DNA from: Oncomelania hupensis | Lineage: Eukaryota; Mollusca; Gastropoda; Littorinimorpha; Pomatiopsidae | Direction: 5' to 3' | Length of the DNA: 64,000 nucleotides | NCBI GenBank assembly: GCA_036898135.1 | Contig: JBAHVR010000299.1 | Coordinates: 564,501-628,500, forward strand | Shown here: positions 12,340 to 22,660 of the stretch, piece after piece | Position numbering within the stretch: the first letter of the stretch is position 1 | How the letters are laid out: every line of letters begins with the position of its first letter | Notes under the pieces: model-generated | Database searches by the model: none | What the model was told of the DNA's origin: nothing | Seen by the model: the letters and a program-made list of their open reading frames with translations, nothing else | Program-made: the position numbers and the translations under genes

Positions 12340-12609
12340 AAGACGATGAAGCAGGGGAGAAGAAAGAAGAAGTATGAGGAGGAGAAGGAGGGGAAGGGGA
12401 AGAAGAAAAGAAAGAATGAGAAGAAGAAGAAGAAGAAGAAGAAGAAGAAGAAGAAGAAGAAGAAGAAGAAGAAAAGAAGAAGAAGAAGAAGAAGAAGACG
12501 TAGAAAAAAAGAAGAAGAAGAAGATGAAGTAAAAGAAGAAGAAGAAGAAGAAGAAGAAGACGAAGAAGAAGAAGAAGAAGAAGAAGAAGAAGAAGAAGAA
12601 GAAGAAGAA

Positions 12610-12678
<69 letters not shown>

Positions 12679-12886
12679 AATGACCATGATGATGATGAAG
12701 GAGGAGGAGGAGAAGACGAAGAAAAGAAAGAAGAAGAAGAAGAAGAAGAAGAAGATGATGATGATGATGATGATGATAATGACCATGATGATGATGAAGG
12801 AGGAGGAGGAGAAGACGAAGAAAAGAAAGAAAGAAAGAAAGAAAGAAGAAGAAGAAGAAGAAGAAGAAGAAGAAGAAGAAGAAGAA

Positions 12887-12952
<66 letters not shown>

Positions 12953-13080
12953 GGAGGAGGAGGAGAAGACGAAGAAAAGAAAGAAGAAGAAGGAGAAGAA
13001 GAAGATGATGACGGAGGAGAAGGAGAAGGGTTCGGGTATTAGAAAAAGGAGATAAAGGAGAAGGAGTAGAGGAAAGGAAA
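12340..13080. repeat. Compound GAA/GAT minisatellite block
   Basis: Long purine-rich (GAA)n and (GAT)n tracts. A higher-order unit GATGAAGGAGGAGGAGGAGA is followed by an AGACGAAGAAAAGAAAG module and occurs three times (about 12695, 12795 and 12950). Long Lys, Glu, Asp, Met or Ser/Leu reading frames on both strands are repeat artefacts. Confidence 0.93.
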
Positions 13081-13199
13081 CAAGCGAGTCAGGAGGAGGA
13101 AGGGACAATGGAAGGATGGAGGAGAATGAAAAGATGGCGGGGGATGAGGGTTAGGGGTGGAGTGGATTGTCAAAATTGAAGGATTTTGTCCTTATCTAA

Positions 13200-13600
13200 T
13201 CATGGAATTGACGTCATGGTGGCTTTAAATTATTTGATTTGGCACAGCTTTTCCCTTCCTCAGAGTCATCGTGAACCTTTCATTGGTCTGCGTTATCACG
13301 ATGATGTCAATGACGTTAAATGTGTATTTTCCCCAAAGTTTTCCATCATCAGCGTCATCCTCCATTCTGCGTTATCGCTTCGACTTCAATGGTTTTTCAT
13401 TATAATTTTATTTTTCGCAACAATTCCTTCATAATACGTGATACTGCACGTCATCTCTCTTTTTTTTTTCTCCATATTATGGCTTTGAGTTCCAACTTAT
13501 ATATTTGTTCGCAACTATTCCTTCATTTTCGTCATCATGTACGTCATCATGAACGTCATCATGTACGTCATCTTGAACGTCTCTTCTTTATTTGCTTTGC
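13200..13600 (+). promoter_or_regulatory. Cluster of CGTCA (CRE-like) motifs upstream of exon 1
   Basis: A full TGACGTCA palindrome lies at 13209-13216. Repeated CGTCAT half-sites follow, including a four-fold CGTCATCATG(T/A)A run near 13532-13580. A second palindrome, 13718-13725, is inside exon 1. ATF/CREB-type factors bind such sites in animals. Part of the cluster is a minisatellite and may be fortuitous. Confidence 0.3.
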
Positions 13601-13683
13601 CTCTAAATTATCTCTTCTCCCCCCCCCCTTCCCCCCTTCCTCCCACCCTTTTAGAGCTTGAAATTTCCTTCATCACCGTCATC

Positions 13684-13824
13684 ATGAACGTCACAGTCTT
13701 TATCTGCGTCATCACCATGACGTCAATGGTGGTGTGTGCGCTGGACCAGGCCACCAAAGACTACCTGCTGAACAAACACAACCAATACAGGAAGGGGGAA
13801 GGCGCCTCCAACATGGCCAAGATG
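13684..13824 (+). CDS. CAP-ShKT gene exon 1: signal peptide and CAP start
   Basis: The ATG at 13684 opens a hydrophobic signal peptide (MNVTVFICVI...VVCA) with likely cleavage before LDQ. The first CAP helix follows, with YLLNKHNQYR, the usual CAP N-terminal HN..R signature. The exon ends at AAG ATG followed by the donor GTGAGG (phase 0). An acceptor with a long C/T tract ends at 13654, so the exon probably starts at 13655 with a 29-nt untranslated leader. Reading upstream of that acceptor in the same frame gives low-complexity residues, which argues against an earlier start. Confidence 0.88.
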
Positions 13825-13987
13825 GTGAGGTTCTTTTACATTTTATTAATATACTGCTTGTGCCCCATAACATCACTGCCTCTTTCTCGTAGAAATTCAT
13901 CTTAAACACAGTTATTTAAATCCTTTCTTAATACTGATTATTTTCATTCCATCGATTGAAATGAAAGAAACAAACCTGCAAGAGGAT

Positions 13988-14064
13988 AGGTGTGTGTGTG
14001 TGTGTGTGTGCTCGTGAGTGAAAGAGAGAGTGTGTATGTGTGTATTTGTGTGTGTGTGTGTGTG
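13988..14064. repeat. (GT)n microsatellite
   Basis: Interrupted GT repeats with GA-rich interruptions, in intron 1. Confidence 0.9.
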
Positions 14065-14192
14065 CATGTGTTAGAGATATTAGCTTTATATAAGTTAATA
14101 GGTCATGAGTTTTCCTTATTATGTTTAAAGCTGAAATTGTTCTGTGTTCATGTATAAGCACCTATAACTATGTCTACATTACGCGTACATAT

Positions 14193-14277
<85 letters not shown>
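14193..14277. repeat. (ACT)n(GCT)n microsatellite
   Basis: Triplet run, probably the tail of the SINE at 14285-14662 read on the minus strand. Confidence 0.92.
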
Positions 14278-14278
<1 letters not shown>

Positions 14279-14284
14279 GTACTG

Positions 14285-14662
14285 CTATTAATACAAAACT
14301 TGATGCTACATGTATATACGCGCTTTTCCCCAATAATTATTTAGCAATCAGGTTCAAAGAGCGGGGCTCTGCATCAACATACACGCTCACATGTTACATA
14401 CGCAATAAACTAACATTCATCCCTCGAGCATGTGGTGTTAAAGGCAAGTTGCTATTATAAGACGGCAAGGAAATGCAACTGCTCTTTTAAAACTCTGCAT
14501 CCAATATCATTTTTGGAAAGAAGGCAGGAAACCACAGTACTGGGAAAAAACAAATGGTAAACCTGAAAGTCTTATATCTAAGTCACGTTCGTTCGTCCCC
14601 TGTGGGAATCGAACCCTCGACTTTCGGTATTGGAAACCGGCGACTACGCACTGCGCCACCAA
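14285..14662 (-). mobile_element. tRNA-derived SINE, family B, copy 2
   Basis: Minus-strand tRNA-like head (GGTGGCGCAGTGCG, GGGTTCGATTCC) with the same body order as the copy at 6805-7194 and a 3' GGGGAAAAGCGCGTATATAC motif. Its head end directly abuts the first unit of the 44-bp satellite. Confidence 0.75.
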
Positions 14663-16041
14663 GCAATCACTACTGTCATAATAACATACGCTGCTACATC
14701 AGGAAAGCAATCGCTACTGTCATAATAACATACGTTGCTAGACAAGTAAAGCAATCACTACTGTCACAATAACATACGCTGCTAGACAAGTAAAGCAATC
14801 ACTACTGTCATAATAACATATGCTGCTAGACAAGTAAAGCAATCACTACTGTCATAATAACATACGCTGCTAGACAAGTAAAGCAATCACTACTGTCATA
14901 ATAGCATATGCTGCTAGACAAGTAAAGCAATCATTACTGTCACAATAACCTACGCTGCTAGACAAGTAAAGCAATCACTACTGTCACAATAACATACGCT
15001 GCTAGACAAGTAAAGCAATCACTACTGTCATAATAACATATGCTGCTAGACAAGTAAAGCAATCACTACTGTCATAATAACATACGCTGCTAGACAAGTA
15101 AAGCAATCACTACTGTCATAATAACATATGCTGCTAGACAAGTAAAGCAATCACTACTGTCACAATAACCTACGCTGCTAGACAAGGAAAGCAATCACTA
15201 CTGCCATAATAACATACGCTGCTAGATAAGTAAAGCAATCACTACTGTCATAATAACATATGCTGCTAGACAAGTAAAGCAATCACTACTGTCATAATAA
15301 TATATGCTGCTAGATAAGTAAAGCAATCACTACTGTCATAATAATATATGCTGCTAGACAAGTAAAGCAATCACTACTGTCATAATAATATATGCTGCTA
15401 GACAAGTAAAGCAATCACTACTGTCATAATAACACACACTGATAGACAAGCGAAGCAATCACTACTATTGTAATAACACACACTGATAGACAAGCGAAGC
15501 AATCACTACTATTGTAACAACACACACTGATAGACAAGCGAAGCAATCACTACTATTGTAATAACACACACTGATAGACAAGCGAAGCAATCACTACTAT
15601 TGTAATAACACACACTGATAGACAAGCGAAGCAATCACTACTATTGTAACAACACACACTGATAGACAAGCGAAGCAATCACTACTATTGTAACAACACA
15701 CACTGATAGACAAGCGAAGCAATCACTACTATTGTAACAACACACACTGATAGACAAGCGAAGCAATCACTACTATTGTAACAACACACACTGATAGACA
15801 AGCGAAGCAATCACTACTATTGTAATAACACACACTGATAGACAAGCGAAGCAATCACTACTATTGTAATAACACACACTGATAGACAAGCGAAGCAATC
15901 ACTACTATTGTAATAACACACACTGATAGACAAGCGAAGCAATCACTACTGTCATAATAACACACACTGATAGACAAGCGAAGCAATCACTACTATTGTA
16001 ATAACACACACTGATAGACAAGCGAAGCAATCACTACTATT
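14663..16041. repeat. 44-bp satellite array, about 31 units
   Basis: A 44-bp unit beginning GCAATCACTACT is repeated head to tail. Two variants occupy separate blocks. Units up to about 15430 carry CTGCTAGACAAGTAAA; units after that carry CTGATAGACAAGCGAA with ATTGTAATAACACACA. The array is cut by the LINE at 16042 and resumes at 37178. Units are nearly identical within each block, consistent with local unequal exchange. Confidence 0.95.
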
Positions 16042-16126
16042 AGGGGAACTTCCGGTACATGGCTACCATAACAAGCTCTGAATTCTTGCTGGAGAGTTTT
16101 TATTTTCCTGTTAGTGACACACAGCT

Positions 16127-16696
16127 ATGACCATCACCAGAAGTGGCAAGCGAAACCAACAGAATGCAAAGGGAATGGAGAATGACTTGCGAATCTGCTC
16201 CATTCCTCATGAATTAGCGACGGCCTCTGTTCTGACAAACATCGAACCTGAACCAAGCCAGAACGTTAGCGGCGCCGTTGAACAACCCATGATTGTAGCC
16301 ACAGCACCCGAAATCATGAGTGTGGTGTGCGAAACCCGTGAGATCGTGGCATCGCTATGCAGACGGATCGATTCTCTGGAAAAGATCATATGGGAGCAAG
16401 ATCTAAAAATTAGCGAATTGTTGACAACCTCGAAGCAGACGACGCGAGAGACACCTAGCAACGCGCTTTCTGAGACATATGCACAAGTTGTAGCATCTTC
16501 TCCATCCAAACCATGCACGAAACAACAATCGAGGAACGGTCCGAACATCAACTCCACGTCCCGGCTTTCCAAAAAGTATGAATTAGATCTCAAGTCATCG
16601 AAAGTGAAAAGGTCAAAGCGCCGGTTTCGTCACCAAGCGGCGCAATTTCTGCTGATGACGTCATCAATAAGGAGAGATAGGAAAAAGGAGAAATGA
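16127..16696 (+). pseudogene. LINE ORF1, 5' part (split by Polinton)
   Basis: Opens 85 bp inside the LINE. It encodes a hydrophilic protein with a predicted coiled coil around residues 60-105 (VVCETREIVASLCRRID..EKIIWEQ), the usual N-terminal layout of LINE RNA-binding ORF1 proteins. It then becomes a Ser/Lys-rich linker. A second frame over about 16590-16676 reads as a more typical acidic linker, so a small frameshift is possible. The reading frame ends just before the Polinton inverted repeat at 16704; the remainder of ORF1 lies at 32320-32982. Confidence 0.65.
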
Positions 16697-16703
16697 CCGA
16701 CAA

Positions 16704-16810
16704 AGAGTCGCTAAAGGCCTTTTTTATTACAATATAAGGCTGTTTTGATAGCAAATAAATGCATGACAAAACACTTTGTAAATCTGTCATTTGCTAATAA
16801 TTTTTATTTT
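16704..16810 (+). repeat. Polinton left terminal inverted repeat
   Basis: Aligns with the reverse complement of 32205-32319. The outer 45 bp are well kept (CTAAAGG, CCTTTT, ATTNCAAT, GGCTGTTTT), and an inner match (ACTNTG...ATTTGCTAA) ends about 110 bp in. A 3-bp gap lies near the tip. The arms are clearly diverged. Confidence 0.8.
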
Positions 16811-17696
16811 TATATATGCATATTTATTGCGTCTTTAAGTTTGAATGAAATTTAAATTAAAATTCCTTTTTTTATACAACTGCAGAATTCTTTACCTGTT
16901 ATTAGCTATATAACGCAAATCCTTTGCCTGTGGTTTTATTTTTATTGAAGCTTCGTGACGGTATTGATTTTGACTTACATGCTGTTCTCACAATTCTTTT
17001 ATTATTAAATACACAACACACTGCATTATAATTGTAACATTAAACATTAATGTGTAACACTTTCTTAAACCTTGAATAAGTTAGAAAATTACTGCAATGA
17101 TGGAGCATTATTTACTTTTGGTTTTAAGCTGTGGGAAATCTAATTATAGCAGACGATGCAAATGCTAGTGCCTAGTCATTTCCTCTTAGCAACAACACGG
17201 ATGCTTCCTGTATGTTTGCCAGTCAGATAATTGTTAGTTACTTCTAAACAGAATCATGAATGCACGCTCATGCATATGCACTCACGCATGTTTGCACACG
17301 CATGCATATGCATAAACACACACACATGCACACGCACACATGCATACGAACGCGCATGCATATGTTTTTAAATAAATAATTCGCTGTTTACCGTTTAGCA
17401 TACGTCATAGGGCGTGTTTATTAGTTACAGTCCCTAACGACCGTGCGCAAAGCCGGGCAAGCCTTCACTTTTTGAGAAATACTAGCTGCGTGAAGACGCA
17501 TTTCAGTGCACTGTCTGCTTTATACTTGGTTTGAGGAAATTCTTCTTTCAGCAATCATAAAGCTGTTACTCGACTGTTACCTCGATTGTTACAGAATCAA
17601 AAGAAAATAATCTGTTAAAAACTGACTGAGCGTCAAGGAAGAAAGAAGTGAACAATTTTGTGATCATTCTGTGGAATATAGTGCTGTGTTTGTAAA
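16811..17696. other. Polinton left subterminal region, no gene
   Basis: AT-rich, with an alternating CATGCA/CACACG stretch near 17255-17365 full of NsiI-like ATGCAT words. No ORF is supported. It may hold the leftward promoter or packaging sequences; the sequence does not decide this. Confidence 0.4.
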
Positions 17697-18413
17697 ATGG
17701 CGTCGTCAAGCGTTCAACCTGTCTCGCCAGGTATGACTATGAGTCAAGAATCAGATATGTTGCAAGACTCACAACCTTTGACAACTCAACCTTCGACAAT
17801 TTTTTCTGAACAAGAACTCGCCGTTTTAAATAAATACCAAAGTTATCATACCAAGATGAGTGAATATTTTTCTAAATTGCCCAAAGAACCACATGCGGAA
17901 ATACCTAAACGTCCAAAGGAAAGCTTATCATTTTTGAACACCAAACCTGATAAGTTCACTCCGGAAAGCATGGATACATTTTTTGAAGAAAAATTGATTA
18001 AAACAAATGCTGTGCCACTGGTTGAAATGCCTGATATTTCTAAAGCAGCTCAAGATATGAATTTAGACTATGAAAACGTAACTGACATTCTAGTCAAAAG
18101 GGCAAACAAATTTCGAAATGATCAGGCTGCTTTTATTAGTGATGCATTAAATTATGGGTTGTTGTTAGAGAGGGCGTTTTTTTTTGTAAAAATTCAAAGA
18201 AAAATGAATTGGTCTGATTATTTAAAAGACCAACTAAAAATTTCACAAAACTATGCCGCGAAACTGCGTAACTTGGCTCATTATTTTGCTAATTATCCTA
18301 AGTTTCATAGGCTAGATATTCCATTAAGAGAGTTCATAATCAAATCTAAACAAATTAATCAGTTTATGAAAGATGATGAGGCATTTCGAACAAAATGGCA
18401 GAGCAAAGAATAA
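17697..18413 (+). CDS. Polinton ORF, 238 aa, unknown function
   Basis: First gene inside the left end. The N-terminal 45 residues are Ser/Thr/Gln-rich and probably disordered. The remainder is mainly helical and charged, with a block around residues 170-220 (WSDYLKDQLKIS, YAAKLRNLAHYF) that reads like a helix-turn-helix-type recognition or DNA-associated segment. No catalytic motif or membrane segment is visible. The next gene on this strand is the polymerase, 730 bp downstream. Position beside the terminus and the polymerase would fit a replication or terminus-binding role, but this is only a guess from context. Confidence 0.75.
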   Translation: MASSSVQPVSPGMTMSQESDMLQDSQPLTTQPSTIFSEQELAVLNKYQSYHTKMSEYFSKLPKEPHAEIPKRPKESLSFLNTKPDKFTPESMDTFFEEKLIKTNAVPLVEMPDISKAAQDMNLDYENVTDILVKRANKFRNDQAAFISDALNYGLLLERAFFFVKIQRKMNWSDYLKDQLKISQNYAAKLRNLAHYFANYPKFHRLDIPLREFIIKSKQINQFMKDDEAFRTKWQSKE

Positions 18414-18485
18414 ATTCTGTAGAAAAAACACACCGGCAGCAACAAAGTAATCAAGTTATTGATTAGTAGGCAAAACCTGGCGGGA

Positions 18486-18655
18486 CTGGCGAACAGTAAC
18501 GCAGTGTTGAAATGTCCTTCACATTGCTCGTCAACCAAACCTTCACCTTTAGCCAAAGACTCCACTGAGACTGGCAAACAGTAACGCAGTGTTGAAATGT
18601 CCTTCACCTTGCTCGTCAACCAAACCTTCACCTTTAGCCAAAGACTCCACTGCAT
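18486..18655. repeat. 85-bp tandem duplication
   Basis: CTGGCRAACAGTAACGCAGT and the following sequence occur twice with period 85 (AACAGTAAC at 18492 and 18577). A third partial echo (CTTCACCTTGCTCGTCAAC) lies near 18680. Confidence 0.85.
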
Positions 18656-18729
18656 GACTCACACTTGTTCACGCTTGTCTTCACCTTGCTCGTCAACAAC
18701 AAAGGGGTTGCCAATGTGCGACTCCGCTA

Positions 18730-19050
18730 TTGAACTATCACTCCCCACTTCCACTCCCCATCCCAATTGCATTCACAACAATTACTCAAAACGCAACAAG
18801 CAAACATGAAACTTTTTCCCTCCCTCCACCCTCAGACTCCCAAACCCCACCCCCTCATACCCATCCTCTCACCCACCACCCCTCACCCACCACCCCTCAC
18901 TCCCTCTCCATCACCCACCACCCCTCACTCCCTCCCCATATCATCCCCTCCCCCCCATCACCCATCCCCTCACACTCCCTTCCCATTACCCACTTTCCCC
19001 TCACCCATCCCCATCACCACCACCCCTCCCCCATTCACACATGCGCGTTA
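18730..19050. repeat. C-rich low-complexity tract
   Basis: CCACCCCTCAC-type pyrimidine/C-rich sequence on the + strand, sharply unlike the AT-rich element around it. Two overlapping His/Pro/Ser reading frames here are composition artefacts. Confidence 0.85.
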
Positions 19051-19142
19051 AACAATAACGATGATCCTAAAGGGAGGTAATAACTATTATACTTTTATAT
19101 TATATTATATTTTTAATTTAAAGTTTTGTTATCAGTATAAAA

Positions 19143-22100
19143 ATGACGGACACAAAAAGTCTTTCGCAATCTCCTTTGTTTAAAGACATCTTTCAAACTT
19201 TACAACTTCGAATTTTTGACAGTCAAAATGTTATTAAATCTGTTTATAATAATTACGAATTTGTACTTAACAATTTTACTTTCAAATCCCCTGTTAAAAT
19301 ACGCATCCATGCGCAGATAACTTTTATTAAACCCGGCAGTATTGATGAAACGATGACTGTGTGGATTTCTTCAAGTCAAATTGAAGTGTTAAAATCTTCA
19401 GACCTAGACAATGCTTATAACAACATCTTGATCAACCAGTTACAAGACAGCATAGAGCGCGCAACTATGAAAGGGTCTGGATGGGCAGAAGGAACTCTAG
19501 AATCATTAGAACTGAACATTGCAAAGTATAATCCAATCAAAGGAAAATCTTATATCCCTCTTCCCAAAGAAATTCTTGACAAAAAGGCTGTATTGAATAT
19601 TAAGAACACCGACGACAAATGTTTTATGTGGTGTGTTCTGGCTAAATTATATCCTATTCAGTCTAAAGAACATCCCGAAAGGGTGGCGCTATACAAAGAT
19701 AAAATAACGAACTTAAATCTCAAAGACATTAATTTCCCTGTTAGCCTTGACGCCATTGACAAATTTGAATCACAAAACTCTCCTATAACAGTCAATGTAT
19801 ATGTTTGGGACCCTGAATCAAAACTTATGCCTTTACGAATCTCTCCTAATGCCCCATCGTTTTCAGACCTCAATCACCACGTTGATCTTTTACTAATAAC
19901 AGACCCGCAAGATCCTAGCATGCAACATTATACTCTGATACGAAACATATCTAGATTATTAGGACACACGTCAAAACATCATGGCAAACAATATTTGTGC
20001 AGACGCTGTTTAACTAGAGTCTCTAATCTCCAAGTGGCTGACAAGCACAGTAAAATATGCAAAAGTATGACAGACATCCAAACCCGTCTTGTGTTACCAA
20101 AGCCGGGTTCTCAAGTATATTTTAAAAACATCAACAAACAATTCAAGCAGCCTTATATAGTTTATGCCGACTTCGAATCATTGATTTTAAAATACCAAGG
20201 CCCACAAGGATTTTGTACGCCTAATTCATTCCTCACACACCTTCACGAAGTCTGCAGTTTCGGGTATGTAGTTGTTAGAGCCGACGGACAACATACAGAG
20301 CCGGTAATTTACAGAGGGCCTGATGCAGCTCGGAAGTTCTTAGATGAGATGAACAAAATATACAAATTGTGTTTACTGCAGCTAGATAATCCGGTGCCCA
20401 TGATATTTACTGAATCTGACTCCCATAATTTTAAAGCAGCTACACATTGCCACATTTGTAATAAAGAGTTTGACCCGAAGGACACAAAGGCCCAAAGGGT
20501 GAGAGATCATTGTCACATAACAGGGGCATTTAGAGGTGCAGCTCATCAGAAATGCAACTTGGAATATGGAATCAAACATTTCTCTCTCCCTATTTTCATT
20601 CACAATCTTCGAAATTACGACTCCCATTTAATCATGCAGGCAGTGACGAAAGCATACAAAGTGTCATGTATTGCCGAGACAGAAGAAAAATATAAAACTT
20701 TCACTCTGAAAAAAATAAAGTTTTATGACAGCTTTCAACATTTGTCTTCCAGTTTAGAAACACTAGCTAAGAACTTACCCAGCTATCCTATCACTAGCAC
20801 ATATTTTCCAGACGTTACACTTATTCGGAAAGGCGTGTATCCTTATGAATACATGGATTCTTGGGAAGTGTTTGAAGAATTGGAATTGCCACCTAAAGAG
20901 AACTTCTATTCTTCACTCAATAAAAGTTTCATAAGTGATACCGATTATGAACACGCCCAGAATGTCTGGAATGCACTCAGCTGTAAAAACCTTGGTGACT
21001 ACCACGACATATATTTAAAAGCTGACGTCTGTTTGTTGGCTGATGTGTTTGAAAAATACAGAGAAACGAGTTTACATCATTACTCCCTCGACCCTTCTCA
21101 TTATATTTCTTCACCAGGAATGAGTTGGGATGCTTTCTTAAAACTTAGCGGTTCTAAAATCGATCTCATAACTGACCAGGTAATGATGACAATGATTGAG
21201 TCAGGCATTCGTGGAGGAATAAGCGTGGCAGCTCATAATTATTGCAAAGCCAACAATAAATACCTGAAGCACTATGACCCCTCGCAGAAATCTAATTATA
21301 TAATGTACTTTGACGCCAACAATTTATACGGTTGGGCAATGAGTGAGCTTTTGCCGGTTTCAGATTTCAAATTACTTGTTAATCCAAACCCCGCAAACTT
21401 TACTTGGTTAAACAGTATTTTAAATCACCCTAAAGATCATACTATAGGGTTTATTGTCGAAGTTGACCTAGAGTATCCCAATGCTTTACACGACCTACAT
21501 AATGATTACCCATTAGCACCAGAAAGATTGCATGGTACAGACAAGCAACTTAAACTTATTCCCAACCTCTATAATAAATCTAATTACGTCTGCCACTACA
21601 GAAACCTGCAGTTCTACATCAGACACGGCATGAAGTGCACAGCGATTCACAAGCTTTTATTCTTTAAACAAACGAATGTCTTGGCCGGGTACATCAATAA
21701 AAACACAGAGCTCAGAAAACAAGCGCAATCTACGTTTGAAAAAGATTTCTTTAAGCTGCTGAATAACAGCTGTTTTGGTAAAACTATGGAGAACCCATAC
21801 AAGCGAAAAGACGTCAGGCTAATTACCTCACCCAATCAAGCGATTAAATTAACATCTAAACCTCAATACCTTGGTTACAAAGAGTTTCATGACTCCCTGT
21901 ATGCAGTTACCATGAAAACCACGCAAGTTAATCTAGACAAACCAGTGTTTATGGGGATGACTATTCTTGACCTTTCTAAATTATTAATGTTCGAATTTTA
22001 CTACGATTACTTTAAACCTAAATACCCGGAGGCCAGAGTTTTATACACAGACACAGACTCTCTTATACTAGACATCCCTACTGAAGACATTTATAAAGAC

Positions 22101-22580
22101 TTAGAATCGGAACTACAACATTACGATACTAGTGACTATCCTGAAACTCACCCTTTGTACAGCAAAGCAAACCAAAAGAAAATAGGTTTGATGAAAGATG
22201 AAATGAACGGGAAACTTATTGAAGAATACGCAGGACTGCGATCTAAGCAGTACAGTATTAAACACGAATCGGGAGAATCTTCAAAAGCAAAAGTCACCCA
22301 AAAAGCTGCAATAAAAAACAGAGATATCAGACACGAAAACTACCTGGAAGCCTTAGATGGGAAAGAAGTTAAACCATACCCTAACACAACTATAAAGTCT
22401 AAGAACCATGTAGTGTCCACTGCTGTGACGACCAAAAAAACATTATGCGCTAATGACACAAAGAGAATAAGAGTAACTAAGGAGTTCGCATACGCTCTAG
22501 GCCACTATAAATTACAGGTAGAAACTACGACTATGAATATGAGTAAGAAGGAGGGCCTGGAAGGCTTGAGTAAATGTTAA
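19143..22580 (+). CDS. Protein-primed family B DNA polymerase (1145 aa)
   Basis: Replicates the element by protein-primed synthesis. Exonuclease motifs are intact: YADFES (about 340), HNLRNYDSHL (about 487) and YLKADVCLLADV (about 624). Polymerase motifs are intact too: DANNLYGWAM (about 723), NNSCFGKTMENP (about 874) and YTDTDSL (about 967). Between Exo I and Exo II, residues about 434-477 form a Cys/His module (CHIC, HCHITG, RGAAHQKCNL) of the HNH/endonuclease-VII type known in polymerases of this group. A Cys/His pair (CRRC, H.KIC) lies near residue 280-305. The start is the first ATG after TATAAAA. Length and motif set suggest a working enzyme. Confidence 0.95.
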   Translation: MTDTKSLSQSPLFKDIFQTLQLRIFDSQNVIKSVYNNYEFVLNNFTFKSPVKIRIHAQITFIKPGSIDETMTVWISSSQIEVLKSSDLDNAYNNILINQLQDSIERATMKGSGWAEGTLESLELNIAKYNPIKGKSYIPLPKEILDKKAVLNIKNTDDKCFMWCVLAKLYPIQSKEHPERVALYKDKITNLNLKDINFPVSLDAIDKFESQNSPITVNVYVWDPESKLMPLRISPNAPSFSDLNHHVDLLLITDPQDPSMQHYTLIRNISRLLGHTSKHHGKQYLCRRCLTRVSNLQVADKHSKICKSMTDIQTRLVLPKPGSQVYFKNINKQFKQPYIVYADFESLILKYQGPQGFCTPNSFLTHLHEVCSFGYVVVRADGQHTEPVIYRGPDAARKFLDEMNKIYKLCLLQLDNPVPMIFTESDSHNFKAATHCHICNKEFDPKDTKAQRVRDHCHITGAFRGAAHQKCNLEYGIKHFSLPIFIHNLRNYDSHLIMQAVTKAYKVSCIAETEEKYKTFTLKKIKFYDSFQHLSSSLETLAKNLPSYPITSTYFPDVTLIRKGVYPYEYMDSWEVFEELELPPKENFYSSLNKSFISDTDYEHAQNVWNALSCKNLGDYHDIYLKADVCLLADVFEKYRETSLHHYSLDPSHYISSPGMSWDAFLKLSGSKIDLITDQVMMTMIESGIRGGISVAAHNYCKANNKYLKHYDPSQKSNYIMYFDANNLYGWAMSELLPVSDFKLLVNPNPANFTWLNSILNHPKDHTIGFIVEVDLEYPNALHDLHNDYPLAPERLHGTDKQLKLIPNLYNKSNYVCHYRNLQFYIRHGMKCTAIHKLLFFKQTNVLAGYINKNTELRKQAQSTFEKDFFKLLNNSCFGKTMENPYKRKDVRLITSPNQAIKLTSKPQYLGYKEFHDSLYAVTMKTTQVNLDKPVFMGMTILDLSKLLMFEFYYDYFKPKYPEARVLYTDTDSLILDIPTEDIYKDLESELQHYDTSDYPETHPLYSKANQKKIGLMKDEMNGKLIEEYAGLRSKQYSIKHESGESSKAKVTQKAAIKNRDIRHENYLEALDGKEVKPYPNTTIKSKNHVVSTAVTTKKTLCANDTKRIRVTKEFAYALGHYKLQVETTTMNMSKKEGLEGLSKC

Positions 22581-22660
22581 CTGTATTTATTCTGAAGCGC
22601 CAAGCTTTTTCTTCAAAGCATCTAGCTGCTCTTTCCGTCCCAGTAGTCTCCCTTCTTCTA

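Noticed and set aside
12314..13108. Long ORFs of Leu/His/Phe, Glu/Lys, Asp or Met on both strands
   Set aside because: They are readings of GAA/GAT triplet repeats without stop codons; no protein composition or domain supports them. The same holds at 3092-3493, 4895-5149, 6637-6900, 37440-38015, 57548-57820 and 61646-62048.
13537..13683. Upstream in-frame extension of exon 1
   Set aside because: It reads through CGTCAT repeats and a pyrimidine tract that looks like a splice acceptor (ending 13654); the Met at 13684 starts a good signal peptide.
18730..19080. His/Pro/Ser-rich ORFs
   Set aside because: Overlapping frames of a CACCCC low-complexity tract; no codon constraint visible.
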